This document shows positions 51,269 to 59,638 of a stretch of 64,000 nucleotides of DNA, one piece after another. Position 1 is the stretch's first letter. Each line of letters begins with the position of its first letter. This DNA comes from Phycisphaerales bacterium (GTDB taxonomy: Bacteria > Planctomycetota > Phycisphaerae > Phycisphaerales > UBA1924). The stretch lies in NCBI GenBank assembly GCA_020427395.1, contig JAGQON010000005.1:62001-126000 (forward strand). Direction: 5' to 3'. The translations under genes and the position numbers were made by a program. The notes below the pieces were generated by a model. The model did no database searches. It was not told the origin of the DNA and saw nothing but the letters and a program-made list of their open reading frames with translations.

Positions 51269-51831
51269 GCCGAACCCTCCGGTGCGGGATCGTCCTTCAT
51301 CACGCGATCGCGGATGGGCTTGGCGGGCGAGCCGACGCACACCTTCCACGCGGGAAGATCATTGAACACGCTCGATCGTGCACCGACAACCGATTCCTCA
51401 CCGATCGTCACGCCCGGCCCGACGAAGACATCGGCCGCGATCCAGGTCCCCGCACCGATGGTGATGGGCATCGGGATCAGCGGGCGGTGGCGGAGCTCGA
51501 AGTCGTGCGTCGCCCCGCACAGGTAGCTGTACTGCGACACGACGACGCGCTCACCCAGCGTGATCCGCTCGACGCAGTAGCAATCGACATCGTCGGCGAT
51601 CGTGGCCCGCTCGCCCATGCTGAGATTCCACGGTGCCCAGATAGTGGCACGGGGGTACACGCGCGCTGAGGGGTGCAAGTCCGCGCCGAACATCCGAAGC
51701 AGCATGTTGCGCCACCCGTGCAGCGGGCGAGGCGACAAGCGGAAGACCGTCGCCTGAACGATGCCCCAAATCACGCGCATGATGCGGTTCTTAAAGCTGT
51801 GCGGGCTGGTCCTTGCAGGCGTGTCGCTCAC
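51265..51831 (-). CDS. WcaF-like left-handed beta-helix acetyltransferase (third of tandem)
   Basis: A 188-residue acyltransferase. An N-terminal amphipathic part (HSFKNRIMRVIW) precedes hexapeptide repeats of the LbH fold: RVYPRATIWAPWNLSMGER, ITLGERVVVSQYSYLCGATHDF, ITIGAGTWIAADVFVGPGVT and IGEESVVGARSSV. H-D-F with a catalytic His (GATHDF) fits WcaF-type O-acetyltransferases. The GTG at 51831 overlaps the preceding stop (GTGA). It follows two paralogues in the same orientation. Confidence 0.87.
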   Translation of the reverse strand: MSDTPARTSPHSFKNRIMRVIWGIVQATVFRLSPRPLHGWRNMLLRMFGADLHPSARVYPRATIWAPWNLSMGERATIADDVDCYCVERITLGERVVVSQYSYLCGATHDFELRHRPLIPMPITIGAGTWIAADVFVGPGVTIGEESVVGARSSVFNDLPAWKVCVGSPAKPIRDRVMKDDPAPEGSA

Positions 51832-52361
51832 GACTTCACCCCCTGATACGCCCGTTCGCGGCGGGATTGGGCGGGGTGACCGGTCGCGATCTTCCATGCT
51901 TCAAGCGGCCCACTCACGAGCGAGCGGGCACCGACCAGCGCTCCGTTGGGGACGCGCACGCCGCCCACGACCACGCTCTCTGCAGCGATCCACACATCAT
52001 CACCGATCTCGATGGGCTCTGGGTGTTCCTGCATCCCCTCGCGCACGGCGCTGCTGACGAAGCAGTACTGGCTGACGACGGAGCGGGCGCCGATGGTGAT
52101 CGGGGCGCTGGCCCAGAGTGTGGCACCCTCGCCGATGGAGCTTTTGCGTCCCATCCGCAGGTTCCAAGGTTCGCTGATCCGCACACCGCCGCGCACGCGT
52201 GAGGTGGCATCGAGCTTGGCCCCGAACATGGCGAGCACGGCGCGTCGAAGCCGGTAGGCCGGGCTGGGGATCAGGCGATAGAGGGTGCAGGACACAAGCC
52301 GCCACATCGCGGCGCGGGCACCACGCCTGGCGTTGGTGTATGGAGCCCAGATCCTCGTCAT
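51828..52361 (-). CDS. WcaF-like LbH acetyltransferase (second of tandem)
   Basis: A 177-residue hexapeptide-repeat protein paralogous to its neighbours: RGGVRISEPWNLRMGRKSSI, ITIGARSVVSQYCFVSSAVR, PIEIGDDVWIAAESVVVGGV and NGALVGARSLV. The usual active-site T-H-D-F / D-F His position is replaced by SSAVREGMQEH, so its acetyl-transfer activity is less certain. ATGA overlap with the preceding gene. ATG 52361. Confidence 0.85.
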   Translation of the reverse strand: MTRIWAPYTNARRGARAAMWRLVSCTLYRLIPSPAYRLRRAVLAMFGAKLDATSRVRGGVRISEPWNLRMGRKSSIGEGATLWASAPITIGARSVVSQYCFVSSAVREGMQEHPEPIEIGDDVWIAAESVVVGGVRVPNGALVGARSLVSGPLEAWKIATGHPAQSRRERAYQGVKS

Positions 52362-52957
52362 GCCGAGACCGCCTCGGGCTGGGCGCTGGGCTGCGAGACG
52401 GCCTTGGCCGGGTTCCCGATGTAGGCCGTGCTGGGCTCGGTATTCGCGTACACCGCGGTTCGTGGCTCGAGCACGGTCCCATCCGCGAGAACGATGTTGG
52501 GCGCAACGAATGCCGCGATCCCGATGAGGCAATCCTGCCCGATCGTAATGGGCTGGCGGAGCAGTGTGAACGCCGGACTGGTGAAGTCGTGGGTGCCGGC
52601 ACAGATGTGGGCCATCGGCCCGATCTCGGTCTGTTTTCCGATCTTGATGTTCCCCAGAGCGTACAGGATGGCACGCTCATGCACAACGACGCCGTCACCC
52701 AGCTCGATATTCCAGGGGATGATGACCTTCACGCTGGGGTGCACCTTCACGCCGCTGCCGATGTTCGCGCCGAAGCTGCGCAGCAGCATACGACGAAAAC
52801 CCCACATCGGCGTGGGCGAGAACCGCCAGAGGGTGATCTCGGCGATGGCCCAAAGCAGCCGCAGGACCTTGGCTTTACGCGACCATGGCGATTTGCGTGG
52901 CGGCTCGTCGATGCGTGGCTCGCTCGATCCGTTCGGGTTGGGTTCGTGTGAATTCAT
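52358..52957 (-). CDS. WcaF-like LbH acetyltransferase (first of tandem)
   Basis: A 199-residue hexapeptide-repeat acyltransferase and the first gene of the minus-strand EPS unit. The repeats are VKVHPSVKVIIPWNIELGDG, ILYALGNIKIGKQTEIGPMA, HICAGTHDFTSPAF (catalytic H of T-H-D-F present), ITIGQDCLIGIAAFVAPNIV and a final IGNPAKAV. ATG 52957; the 220 bases upstream (52958-53177) separate it from the divergent pyruvyltransferase and must hold both promoters, but no boxes could be assigned. Confidence 0.88.
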   Translation of the reverse strand: MNSHEPNPNGSSEPRIDEPPRKSPWSRKAKVLRLLWAIAEITLWRFSPTPMWGFRRMLLRSFGANIGSGVKVHPSVKVIIPWNIELGDGVVVHERAILYALGNIKIGKQTEIGPMAHICAGTHDFTSPAFTLLRQPITIGQDCLIGIAAFVAPNIVLADGTVLEPRTAVYANTEPSTAYIGNPAKAVSQPSAQPEAVSA

Positions 52958-53177
52958 CTAGGATTGCAGGAGAAGGGTTCACCGCGCTCGACACGCTCTC
53001 TACTATCGGCCTGCTGAAAAGTTCGGTCAAACCAATTTCCCGGCTTTGAGACGCGTTTCCGGCTCAGGACGGGCTCCGACGCGAGATCCCATGTCGCCTC
53101 TGAACCGACTGGTTTGAGGACTCCAAATCGCCGATATCGGCACTCAACGCAAGCAACCTCCTCACCCAGCGAGCATC

Positions 53178-54320
53178 ATGTCACAGTATCACCCCAAAAC
53201 CGCCAAGAGCCCCCGGATCGGTGTGCTGACCGGGTATTGGTCGACGAACATCGGCAACGCCTTCTTCCAGCTCGGGGCGGTCTATGCCCTCCAGCAGGCC
53301 TACCCCGGTGCCCATGTCTTCCCCATTGGTGATCAGCCTGGCTATTGGAACACCAGCGCGGGCAACCCCGACAACGCGCTCGATTACGCCAAGCACCTCG
53401 ATCTGGACGCGATCGTCATCCTTGGGCCGTATGTCCGCCCGGAGATGAACGGCATCGTCTCGGATCTGATCCGTACCCAGCACGAGAAGGGCGCGAAGAT
53501 CATGGTGCTGGCTGCAGGCATGATGCAGTACGATCCGGGCACGATCGAGCTTAGCCGATCGCTGATGAAAGAGTGCCCGCCGCAGATCTTCACGACCCGC
53601 GACACCGAGACATACAACGCGCTGGGCGATCTCGCCGAGTTCGCGTTCGACGGCGTCGATGTTGCGACCTTCGTGTCGGACCTCTTCCCCAAGGTCCCGA
53701 CCGATCTTGAGCCATACATCGCGGTGAACTTCGATCAGATCCCCGAGCCGCTCATCAGCACAGACCCAGGATTCAGCGGGCGTGCTGATCGCTCGTTCGA
53801 CTTCGATGGCAAGTCCTGGAAGGTGCAGCACCCCAAGAAGCGGACCGAGCTGTGCTACAAGCACCGCGCGTACATCTTCCTTGATTCGCTGCTCGGGCTC
53901 AACAAGGGCCCCGAGCGCCTCGATGGCAAGCTGATCGTCCGCACGGACCACCGCTACAACCCCTTCCTGATGAAGAAGAACTACCGCGCCAGCAACATCT
54001 ACTCAGGCGATGTGCCCTATTCGTATCTCAACATCTACGCCAACGCGGATCTGACCATCTCCAACCGGGTTCACGCGTGCGTTGCAACGGTCGCCTACGG
54101 CAACCCGGCGATGCTGTTTACACGCTCGCCCCGCGCCTACCTGCTCAAGCGTCTCGGACTTGACAAGATCAAGGACGAGCCTCAGCGTGTCGATCTCGCA
54201 TTCCTGAGCGACGAGAAGGCCAAGCTCATCGCATGGCTGGGCGATCGTCTCACCGAGATGTTCGGCCCATCGGGTCATACGCCATCACATGAGGTGCTCA
54301 GCGGGGCCACGAATGGGTAA
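53178..54320 (+). CDS. Polysaccharide pyruvyl transferase family protein
   Basis: A 380-residue GT-B-like protein of the CsaB/WcaK pyruvyltransferase family: RIGVLTGYWSTNIGNAFFQL (13-32), AIVILGPYVRP and the C-terminal SYLNIYANADLTISNRVHAC (D-L-x-I-S-x-R-x-H motif) then AYGNPAMLF. It would add a pyruvyl ketal to a sugar, giving the polymer negative charge. Start ATG 53178 is first in the plus-strand unit. Its 3' end overlaps the next start by 8 bases. Confidence 0.88.
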   Translation: MSQYHPKTAKSPRIGVLTGYWSTNIGNAFFQLGAVYALQQAYPGAHVFPIGDQPGYWNTSAGNPDNALDYAKHLDLDAIVILGPYVRPEMNGIVSDLIRTQHEKGAKIMVLAAGMMQYDPGTIELSRSLMKECPPQIFTTRDTETYNALGDLAEFAFDGVDVATFVSDLFPKVPTDLEPYIAVNFDQIPEPLISTDPGFSGRADRSFDFDGKSWKVQHPKKRTELCYKHRAYIFLDSLLGLNKGPERLDGKLIVRTDHRYNPFLMKKNYRASNIYSGDVPYSYLNIYANADLTISNRVHACVATVAYGNPAMLFTRSPRAYLLKRLGLDKIKDEPQRVDLAFLSDEKAKLIAWLGDRLTEMFGPSGHTPSHEVLSGATNG

Positions 54321-55671
54321 GCAGTCGACGCGTGTGGTCATCCTGAATCAGTACTATGTGCCCGATGTTGCCTCGACCGGGCACCTGCTGCATGAACTCG
54401 CCGTCGAGCTGGCACAGCTGGGATTCGAGGTCGAGGTGCTCACCGGGCGTCCGAGCTACGGCCCGCCCGACACCTGGCAGGACTGCCCGCTGCGCGAAGA
54501 GGTCGACGGTGTCAAGGTCCGTCGCCTCAAAGTCGCCCGCTTCGACAAGAACAACCTCGCCGGACGCGCGTTCAACTACCTCACCTTCGTCGTGCCCATG
54601 ATCCTCACGGTGCTCTTCACCTCCCGCAAGGACACGGTGTACCTCTATACGACCAACCCGCCGTTCCTGGGCGCGATCGGCTGGTTCGTGTCGCTCTTCC
54701 GGCGCCACCATTATGTCACGCTGCTGCACGATGCGCACCCGCAGCTGGGTGTGTGGGTCGGAACATTCAAGAAGGGCTCGCTCATCGAGCGGGTCTGGAT
54801 GGCCCTCAACCGGCGCAAGTACAAGCGCACGGACGAAGCGATCGTGCTCTGCAGCGCCGCCAAGAAGCTGGTCGCGGAGACCTACCCGATCACGCCCGAG
54901 CACATCCATGTCATCCCCAACTGGGCCGACGGCGAGGACCTGTACCCGAAGAAGAAGGAAGACTCCGAGATCGCTCGCGAGCAAGGGTTCATCGATGACT
55001 TCGTGCTGCTCTACTCGGGCAACATGGGGCTCTATTACGACTTCGAGACCGTGCTCGGCGCGGCCAAACTGCTCGAGCACGAGCCGTTCAAGCTGGTGCT
55101 CGTCGGCGGTGGCGGCAAGAAAGCACACATCGAGGAGCACATCAGGGCCAACAACATGACCAATGTCGTCTTGCTGCCCTACCAGCCCTTCGAGAAGCTC
55201 AACGACTCGCTCAACGCGTGCGACGCTTCGCTCGTGACCATCGCCAAAGGCATCGAGGGCATCAGCTTCCCAAGCAAGCTCTATACCTCGCTGGCGGTGG
55301 GCAAGGCCATCGTCGCGCTCAGCGAAGAATGGTCCGAGCTGCGTGAGATCGTGGAGGGCACCACCTGCGGCATCTGGTCGGCGCTGGGTGATTCCCAGGG
55401 GCTGGCCGACAAGCTGCGCGGGCTGATCCACGATAAACAGAAGACCGCGGCCATGGGCAGCAGCGCCCGCAAGGTCTTCGAGGAGGGCTACACCCGCCAG
55501 GTGTGCGCCGCCAAGTATGCCGAGGTGCTCAAGCTCGCGGACCCGCAGTTCAGCGCCGAGGAAACACGCGAACGCCGCAGCAAGCTGGCCGAGTGGCTCG
55601 CCGGCGGGGCGGCCGTGGTCACCCACCACGAGCACGAGCAGCCCAGCGAACGAGCGAAGGAGTCGGCATGA
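54313..55671 (+). CDS. Glycosyltransferase family 4 (WbuB-like)
   Basis: A 452-residue GT-B enzyme: VVILNQYYVPDVASTGHLLH (8-27), VEVLTGRPSYGPP, TLLHDAHPQLG, IPNWADGEDLYP, LLYSGNMGLYYDFETVL, LVLVGGGGKK and the nucleotide-sugar site GISFPSKLYTSLAVGKAIVA. This is the WbuB/N-acetyl-fucosamine transferase-like group that uses UDP- or GDP-linked deoxyamino sugars. ATG 54313 lies within the end of the preceding gene. The last 50 residues are a charged extension not usual for the family. Confidence 0.92.
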   Translation: MGKQSTRVVILNQYYVPDVASTGHLLHELAVELAQLGFEVEVLTGRPSYGPPDTWQDCPLREEVDGVKVRRLKVARFDKNNLAGRAFNYLTFVVPMILTVLFTSRKDTVYLYTTNPPFLGAIGWFVSLFRRHHYVTLLHDAHPQLGVWVGTFKKGSLIERVWMALNRRKYKRTDEAIVLCSAAKKLVAETYPITPEHIHVIPNWADGEDLYPKKKEDSEIAREQGFIDDFVLLYSGNMGLYYDFETVLGAAKLLEHEPFKLVLVGGGGKKAHIEEHIRANNMTNVVLLPYQPFEKLNDSLNACDASLVTIAKGIEGISFPSKLYTSLAVGKAIVALSEEWSELREIVEGTTCGIWSALGDSQGLADKLRGLIHDKQKTAAMGSSARKVFEEGYTRQVCAAKYAEVLKLADPQFSAEETRERRSKLAEWLAGGAAVVTHHEHEQPSERAKESA

Positions 55672-56444
55672 GCGCCATCAACGACCGCCCGCTGCGGCTG
55701 CTCTTCGTCACCGAGGACGACCCGCTTTATGTCATCCGCTTCTTCGAGGTCTTCTTTGACGAATACCCCAAGGATCAGATCGAGATCGTCGGCGTAAGTG
55801 TCCAGGAAGCATTCCACGAGCCCAAGTGGAAGACCGCCAAGCGCATCTTCAGGTTCTACGGCCCGATCGATTTCTTCCGCCTCCTCGCTCGCTACTTCAT
55901 GGTCAAGCTCCGCGGCGACTCGATCGCCAAGCTCGCCCAATCCAAGGGACACCCGCTGGTCCAGTGCGGCTCGGTCAACGATCCCGAATACATCGAGCGT
56001 GTGAAGGCGATCAACCCCGATGTCATCGCGTCGGTCGCGGCGCCCGAGATCTTCAAGAAGCCGATCATCGACACGCCCTCTCTCGCCTGCATCAACATCC
56101 ACTCGGGGCGCCTGCCGATCTACCGCGGCATGATGCCCAACTTCTGGCAGCTGCTCAAGGGCGAGAAGACCGCGTGCGTGACGGTGCACGAGATGGTCGA
56201 GAAGCTCGACGCGGGCGGGATCCTGGGCACGCTCGAGTGGCCGCTGAAAGAGCACGATTCGCTCGATCGCGTGATCACCGGCACCAAGCAGGACGGCGCA
56301 CGCCTGATGATGGATGTGCTGCTGAAGATGAAGCGTGGCGAGGCTGTCGCCGAGCCGTTGGATATGAGCAACAAGCAGTACTTCAGCTTCCCGCAACCCA
56401 AGGATGTGAAGCAGTTCCGCAAGCGCGGGCACAAGATGATCTGA
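55668..56444 (+). CDS. Formyltransferase-family protein for sugar modification
   Basis: A 258-residue protein of the methionyl-tRNA/sugar formyltransferase superfamily. The N-terminal Rossmann-like domain is about 8-100. The catalytic region is ACINIHSGRLPIYRGMMPNF (N, H then P-x-Y-R-G) with TVHEMVEKLDAGGIL (Asp), the N-H-D triad of the family. The C-terminal OB domain of Fmt is absent. It probably N-formylates an amino sugar in the repeat unit using N10-formyl-THF. The ATGA overlap with the preceding gene supports co-translation. Confidence 0.85.
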   Translation: MSAINDRPLRLLFVTEDDPLYVIRFFEVFFDEYPKDQIEIVGVSVQEAFHEPKWKTAKRIFRFYGPIDFFRLLARYFMVKLRGDSIAKLAQSKGHPLVQCGSVNDPEYIERVKAINPDVIASVAAPEIFKKPIIDTPSLACINIHSGRLPIYRGMMPNFWQLLKGEKTACVTVHEMVEKLDAGGILGTLEWPLKEHDSLDRVITGTKQDGARLMMDVLLKMKRGEAVAEPLDMSNKQYFSFPQPKDVKQFRKRGHKMI

Positions 56445-57301
56445 TGGGCAAGCAGTACCAAACAACCCGCGCGGCGATGTCGATCGATGTCGAGGACTGG
56501 TTCCAGGTCGAGAACCTCAAGGGTGTCATCGCGCGCGACACATGGGACGAGCAGGACCTGCGCGTCGAACGCAACACCGATCGCATGCTCGAGCTCATGG
56601 ACAACCACGGTGTCAAGTGCACCTGCTTCATCCTCGGCTGGGTCGCCGAGAAATGCCCCACGCTGATCAAACGCATCAGCGACGCGGGTCACGAGATCGC
56701 TTCGCACGGCTATGGCCACGACCTGATCTACAACCTCTCCCACGACGAGTTCCGCGAGGACATGAAGCGGGGCATCGGCATCGTCGAGGACCTCACCGGT
56801 GCCAAAATCCGCGGCTACCGCGCCCCCTCGTTCTCCATCACCGACTGGTCCATCGACATCCTCCAGGAGCTCGGGCTCACCTACGACTCATCCGCGTTCC
56901 CGACCGTCGCGCACGATCGATACGGCAAGCTCGCGGGGATGGACTCGGGCCAGCCCATCGTCGAGATTCGCGAGGGTTTCCACGAGGTCTGCGTGTCGGT
57001 CCTCAAGCTGGGCAAGAAGGGCATCCCCTGGGCCGGCGGCGGCTATTTCCGCCTCTTCCCCTACCCCATCTTCAAACGGGGCGTGAAGAAGATCCTCAGC
57101 AGCGGCAACCCGTATGTGTTCTACATCCACCCGTGGGAGGTGGACCCGGGGCAGCCGCGTGTGCAAGGGCTCAAGCGCAGCCACCGCTTCCGTCACTACA
57201 ACAACCTCGACCGGTGCGATGCGCGATTCGATGATCTGCTCAAGTCGTTCACATGGCGTCCGGTCGGCGAGCTGCTCGACGACGAGCTCAAGGCCCGCTG
57301 A
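56444..57301 (+). CDS. DUF3473-type polysaccharide deacetylase (PEP-CTERM/EPS-locus type)
   Basis: A 285-residue NodB-fold deacetylase: AMSIDVEDWFQVEN (11-24) holds the metal/catalytic Asp pair, SHGYGH the metal histidines, and CFILGWVAEKCP and RAPSFSITDWSIDILQELG the other motifs; the C-terminal IHPWEVDPGQPR closes the fold. The V-E-D-W/Y-F-Q start is typical of deacetylases in exosortase-linked polysaccharide loci. It would deacetylate an N-acetylated sugar in the polymer. The start overlaps the preceding stop in TGATG. Its stop abuts that of aroK. Confidence 0.9.
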   Translation: MGKQYQTTRAAMSIDVEDWFQVENLKGVIARDTWDEQDLRVERNTDRMLELMDNHGVKCTCFILGWVAEKCPTLIKRISDAGHEIASHGYGHDLIYNLSHDEFREDMKRGIGIVEDLTGAKIRGYRAPSFSITDWSIDILQELGLTYDSSAFPTVAHDRYGKLAGMDSGQPIVEIREGFHEVCVSVLKLGKKGIPWAGGGYFRLFPYPIFKRGVKKILSSGNPYVFYIHPWEVDPGQPRVQGLKRSHRFRHYNNLDRCDARFDDLLKSFTWRPVGELLDDELKAR

Positions 57302-57838
57302 TCACACGCCCGCGTTGGCGAGTGCGATGAGCGCTCGCAGCACCGACGCCTCGCTCGTGCCGTCGATGTGCACGGTGCTCTCGGCAAGCTCGCGGTACAA
57401 CCCGTCGCGCTGCTCGAACAGAACCTGCACTTCGCCCAGCACATCGTCGCCGACGAGCGCCGGGCGGTCCGTATTGTCGCTCTGCGCGAGGCGATCACGC
57501 AGCGTCTCGGTCGTCCCCCGCAGATAGATCACGCGTGCATCGCACGATCGCAGCAGCTCTGCAGCACCAGGTGCGGTGGGGGTGCCACCGCCGAGCGCGA
57601 TTACCCGGTTCGACGCTTCAAGCACGGTTCGCAGCGCCTCGGTCTCGTTCGCACGGAACGCGTCGATGCCGTCGCGTTCGATCGCCTCGCCCGGGCCGTC
57701 CGCGTTCATGCGCTGGGCGACGACGCGGTCGAGGTCTATGAAATCACGCCCGAGATGCTGCGCCAGCAGCGTCCCGAGCGTGCTCTTTCCTGAGCCGCGG
57801 AGCCCGATGAGGATCAGGTTGGGTGTGTGCCCACTCAC
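57302..57838 (-). CDS. aroK: Shikimate kinase
   Basis: Phosphorylates shikimate in aromatic amino acid synthesis. A 178-residue P-loop kinase: ILIGLRGSGKSTLGTLLA (10-26, Walker A), DFIDLDRVVAQRM (D-x-D shikimate site), ETEALRTVL and IALGGGTPT (nucleotide lid region), and R-L-A near DRLAQSDNTDRP. The GTG at 57838 overlaps the efp stop (GAGTGAGTG), so efp and aroK are one transcript. It converges tail-to-tail with the deacetylase. Confidence 0.95.
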   Translation of the reverse strand: MSGHTPNLILIGLRGSGKSTLGTLLAQHLGRDFIDLDRVVAQRMNADGPGEAIERDGIDAFRANETEALRTVLEASNRVIALGGGTPTAPGAAELLRSCDARVIYLRGTTETLRDRLAQSDNTDRPALVGDDVLGEVQVLFEQRDGLYRELAESTVHIDGTSEASVLRALIALANAGV

Positions 57839-58398
57839 TCGCTGGCGCGTGACATGTACGAACCGTCCTCGGTCGAGACCTTGATCTTCTCGCCGTTGGT
57901 GATGAACGGCGGGACGCGGGTCTTGAGCCCGGTGTCGCACTCGGCTTCCTTGAGCTGGTTCGTCGCGGTCGCGCCCTTAATGCCCGGAGGCGTGTCGGTC
58001 ACGGTCACGATCACCGCCGAGGGCAGCTCGATCGCGACGGGCTTGTCACCGTGGAAGAGTACGGTGCAGGTGGAGTTGGGCGCGAGATAGAGCAGCGAAT
58101 CATCGAGCAGGTCTTTCATCAGCTCGACCTGGTCATAGTCCTGCATGTCCATGAAGGTCCCGCCGCCCTCGCCGTTGTCGTAGAGGAACTCCATCTCGCG
58201 TCGATCGAGCGTCGCGCCCTCAACGACATCAGCACCGTTGAAACGCTTCTCGGTCATGCCCGAGCCGTCCACGGCCCGCATCTTGGCCTGGATGTACGCG
58301 GGGCCCTTGCCGGGCTTGACATGGCCGGTTTTGGTAACGACATAGAGCTTGCCGTTCATGCTGATGCCCATTCCGGGCCGGAGTTCGTTCGCTTTCAT
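57835..58398 (-). CDS. efp: Elongation factor P
   Basis: Translation factor that rescues ribosomes stalled at polyproline. A 187-residue three-domain protein: KANELRPGMGISMNGKLYVV (2-21), TGHVKPGKGPAYIQAKMR with the conserved loop Lys at K31, and C-terminal GATATNQLKEAECDTGLKTRVP. The loop sequence PGKG fits a lysine that may be modified. ATG 58398 gives the usual N-terminus; the in-frame ATG at 58434 adds 12 residues. Planctomycete proteins with many Pro-rich tails would need it (inference). Confidence 0.96.
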   Translation of the reverse strand: MKANELRPGMGISMNGKLYVVTKTGHVKPGKGPAYIQAKMRAVDGSGMTEKRFNGADVVEGATLDRREMEFLYDNGEGGGTFMDMQDYDQVELMKDLLDDSLLYLAPNSTCTVLFHGDKPVAIELPSAVIVTVTDTPPGIKGATATNQLKEAECDTGLKTRVPPFITNGEKIKVSTEDGSYMSRASE

Positions 58399-58558
58399 CT
58401 GCGTTGGATCCCTGTTTCCCGCCGATGCGGTCATTTTTTGAGTGTTCAGGGGCGGTCTTTGCCACCCAATCGATCATAGCGCTTTCTTGGGCTGCCCGGC
58501 GGCTATGGTGTACCCTTTCCGAGATTGGGGACCGTCCCGGAACCTCAGGAGGAGTGCT

Positions 58559-59617
58559 ATGTCCACGCCCAAGCCGATCACCCGTCGCTCGTTTCTGAAC
58601 CAAACCGCGCTCAGCGGGCTCTCGCTCGCCGCGATCTCGGCGTTCCCCGCCGCATCGCTGGCTCGGGTGCTCCAGCCCAGCGATGCCCCCGTGCCTCCCA
58701 TCGGTGTGCTCGGCTGGCAGACCCTCCAGCCCGGCATCCTCGCCATCGCCGATCAGAGCATGGGCGGCAACACCATGCTCGTGGTCGCTAAGGACAAGGC
58801 ACTGCTGATCGATACCAAGTTCCCACACCTGGGCGGCGCGATCCTCAGGGACGCCGCCGATCAGATCGGGGCGGACACCACCTCCAACGACTCGATCGAG
58901 CTCACGCTCATCAACACCCACCACCACGGCGACCACACCGGCGGCAACGCCATCATCGTCCCCATCGCCAGCGCCTCCTACGCCCACGCCAACGCGCTGC
59001 CCCGCATCAAGGCCCAGCACGAACGCTATGTGCAGGGGGCCAAGGGCGGCCCGTCGCAGATCGCCCGCGAGCGCGACGACGACAAACTCATGCCCTTCGC
59101 CAAGGCCGCGGCCGAGGCGAGCGCCAGCTGGACCGACATCACCGCCGTGCCCAAGATCGCCATCAGCGGCTCGGGCAACACCCTCCGCCTCGGTGATGTC
59201 GTCGTCAAAACGCTTCACTTCGGAACCGGGCACACCGACAACGACCTGGTCATCCATCTGCCCGAGCAGAACATCGTGCATACCGGCGACCTTGTCTTTA
59301 ACGGGCTCTTCCCCTTCTTTGACCCAGACGCCAACGCCACGGCACGCGGCTGGATCGAATCGCTCAAGCAGACTCGCAAACTCTGCAACGCCGAGACCAA
59401 GGTCATCCCCGGGCACGGCCCCATCGCCGGCCCAGAAATCATCGATGCACAGATCGCCTTCTTCGAGCAGCTCGTCGCGCGCGTGCAGGAGCAGATCGAG
59501 GCCGGCAAGACCCGCGAAGAGATCGCCGAGATGAGCTGGGACTTCATGAACGGGTTGGGATTTGAGCAGATCAAGGGACGCCTGCTCAACGGCGTCTACG
59601 ACGAACTCAAGGGCTGA
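58559..59617 (+). CDS. Tat-exported metallo-beta-lactamase-fold hydrolase
   Basis: A 352-residue exported protein. The twin-arginine signal is TRRSFLNQTALSGLSLAA (9-26). The MBL core shows NTHHHGDHTGG (119-129, H-x-H-x-D-H), GHTDNDLVIH, HTGDLVFNG (metal D) and IPGHGPI (final metal His). This is the SoxH/quinoprotein-relay type of periplasmic MBL protein. Its substrate is unknown. AGGAGG lies nine bases before ATG 58559. Confidence 0.9.
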   Translation: MSTPKPITRRSFLNQTALSGLSLAAISAFPAASLARVLQPSDAPVPPIGVLGWQTLQPGILAIADQSMGGNTMLVVAKDKALLIDTKFPHLGGAILRDAADQIGADTTSNDSIELTLINTHHHGDHTGGNAIIVPIASASYAHANALPRIKAQHERYVQGAKGGPSQIARERDDDKLMPFAKAAAEASASWTDITAVPKIAISGSGNTLRLGDVVVKTLHFGTGHTDNDLVIHLPEQNIVHTGDLVFNGLFPFFDPDANATARGWIESLKQTRKLCNAETKVIPGHGPIAGPEIIDAQIAFFEQLVARVQEQIEAGKTREEIAEMSWDFMNGLGFEQIKGRLLNGVYDELKG

Positions 59618-59638
59618 CCACCGTTTGACCAAAGCAAG

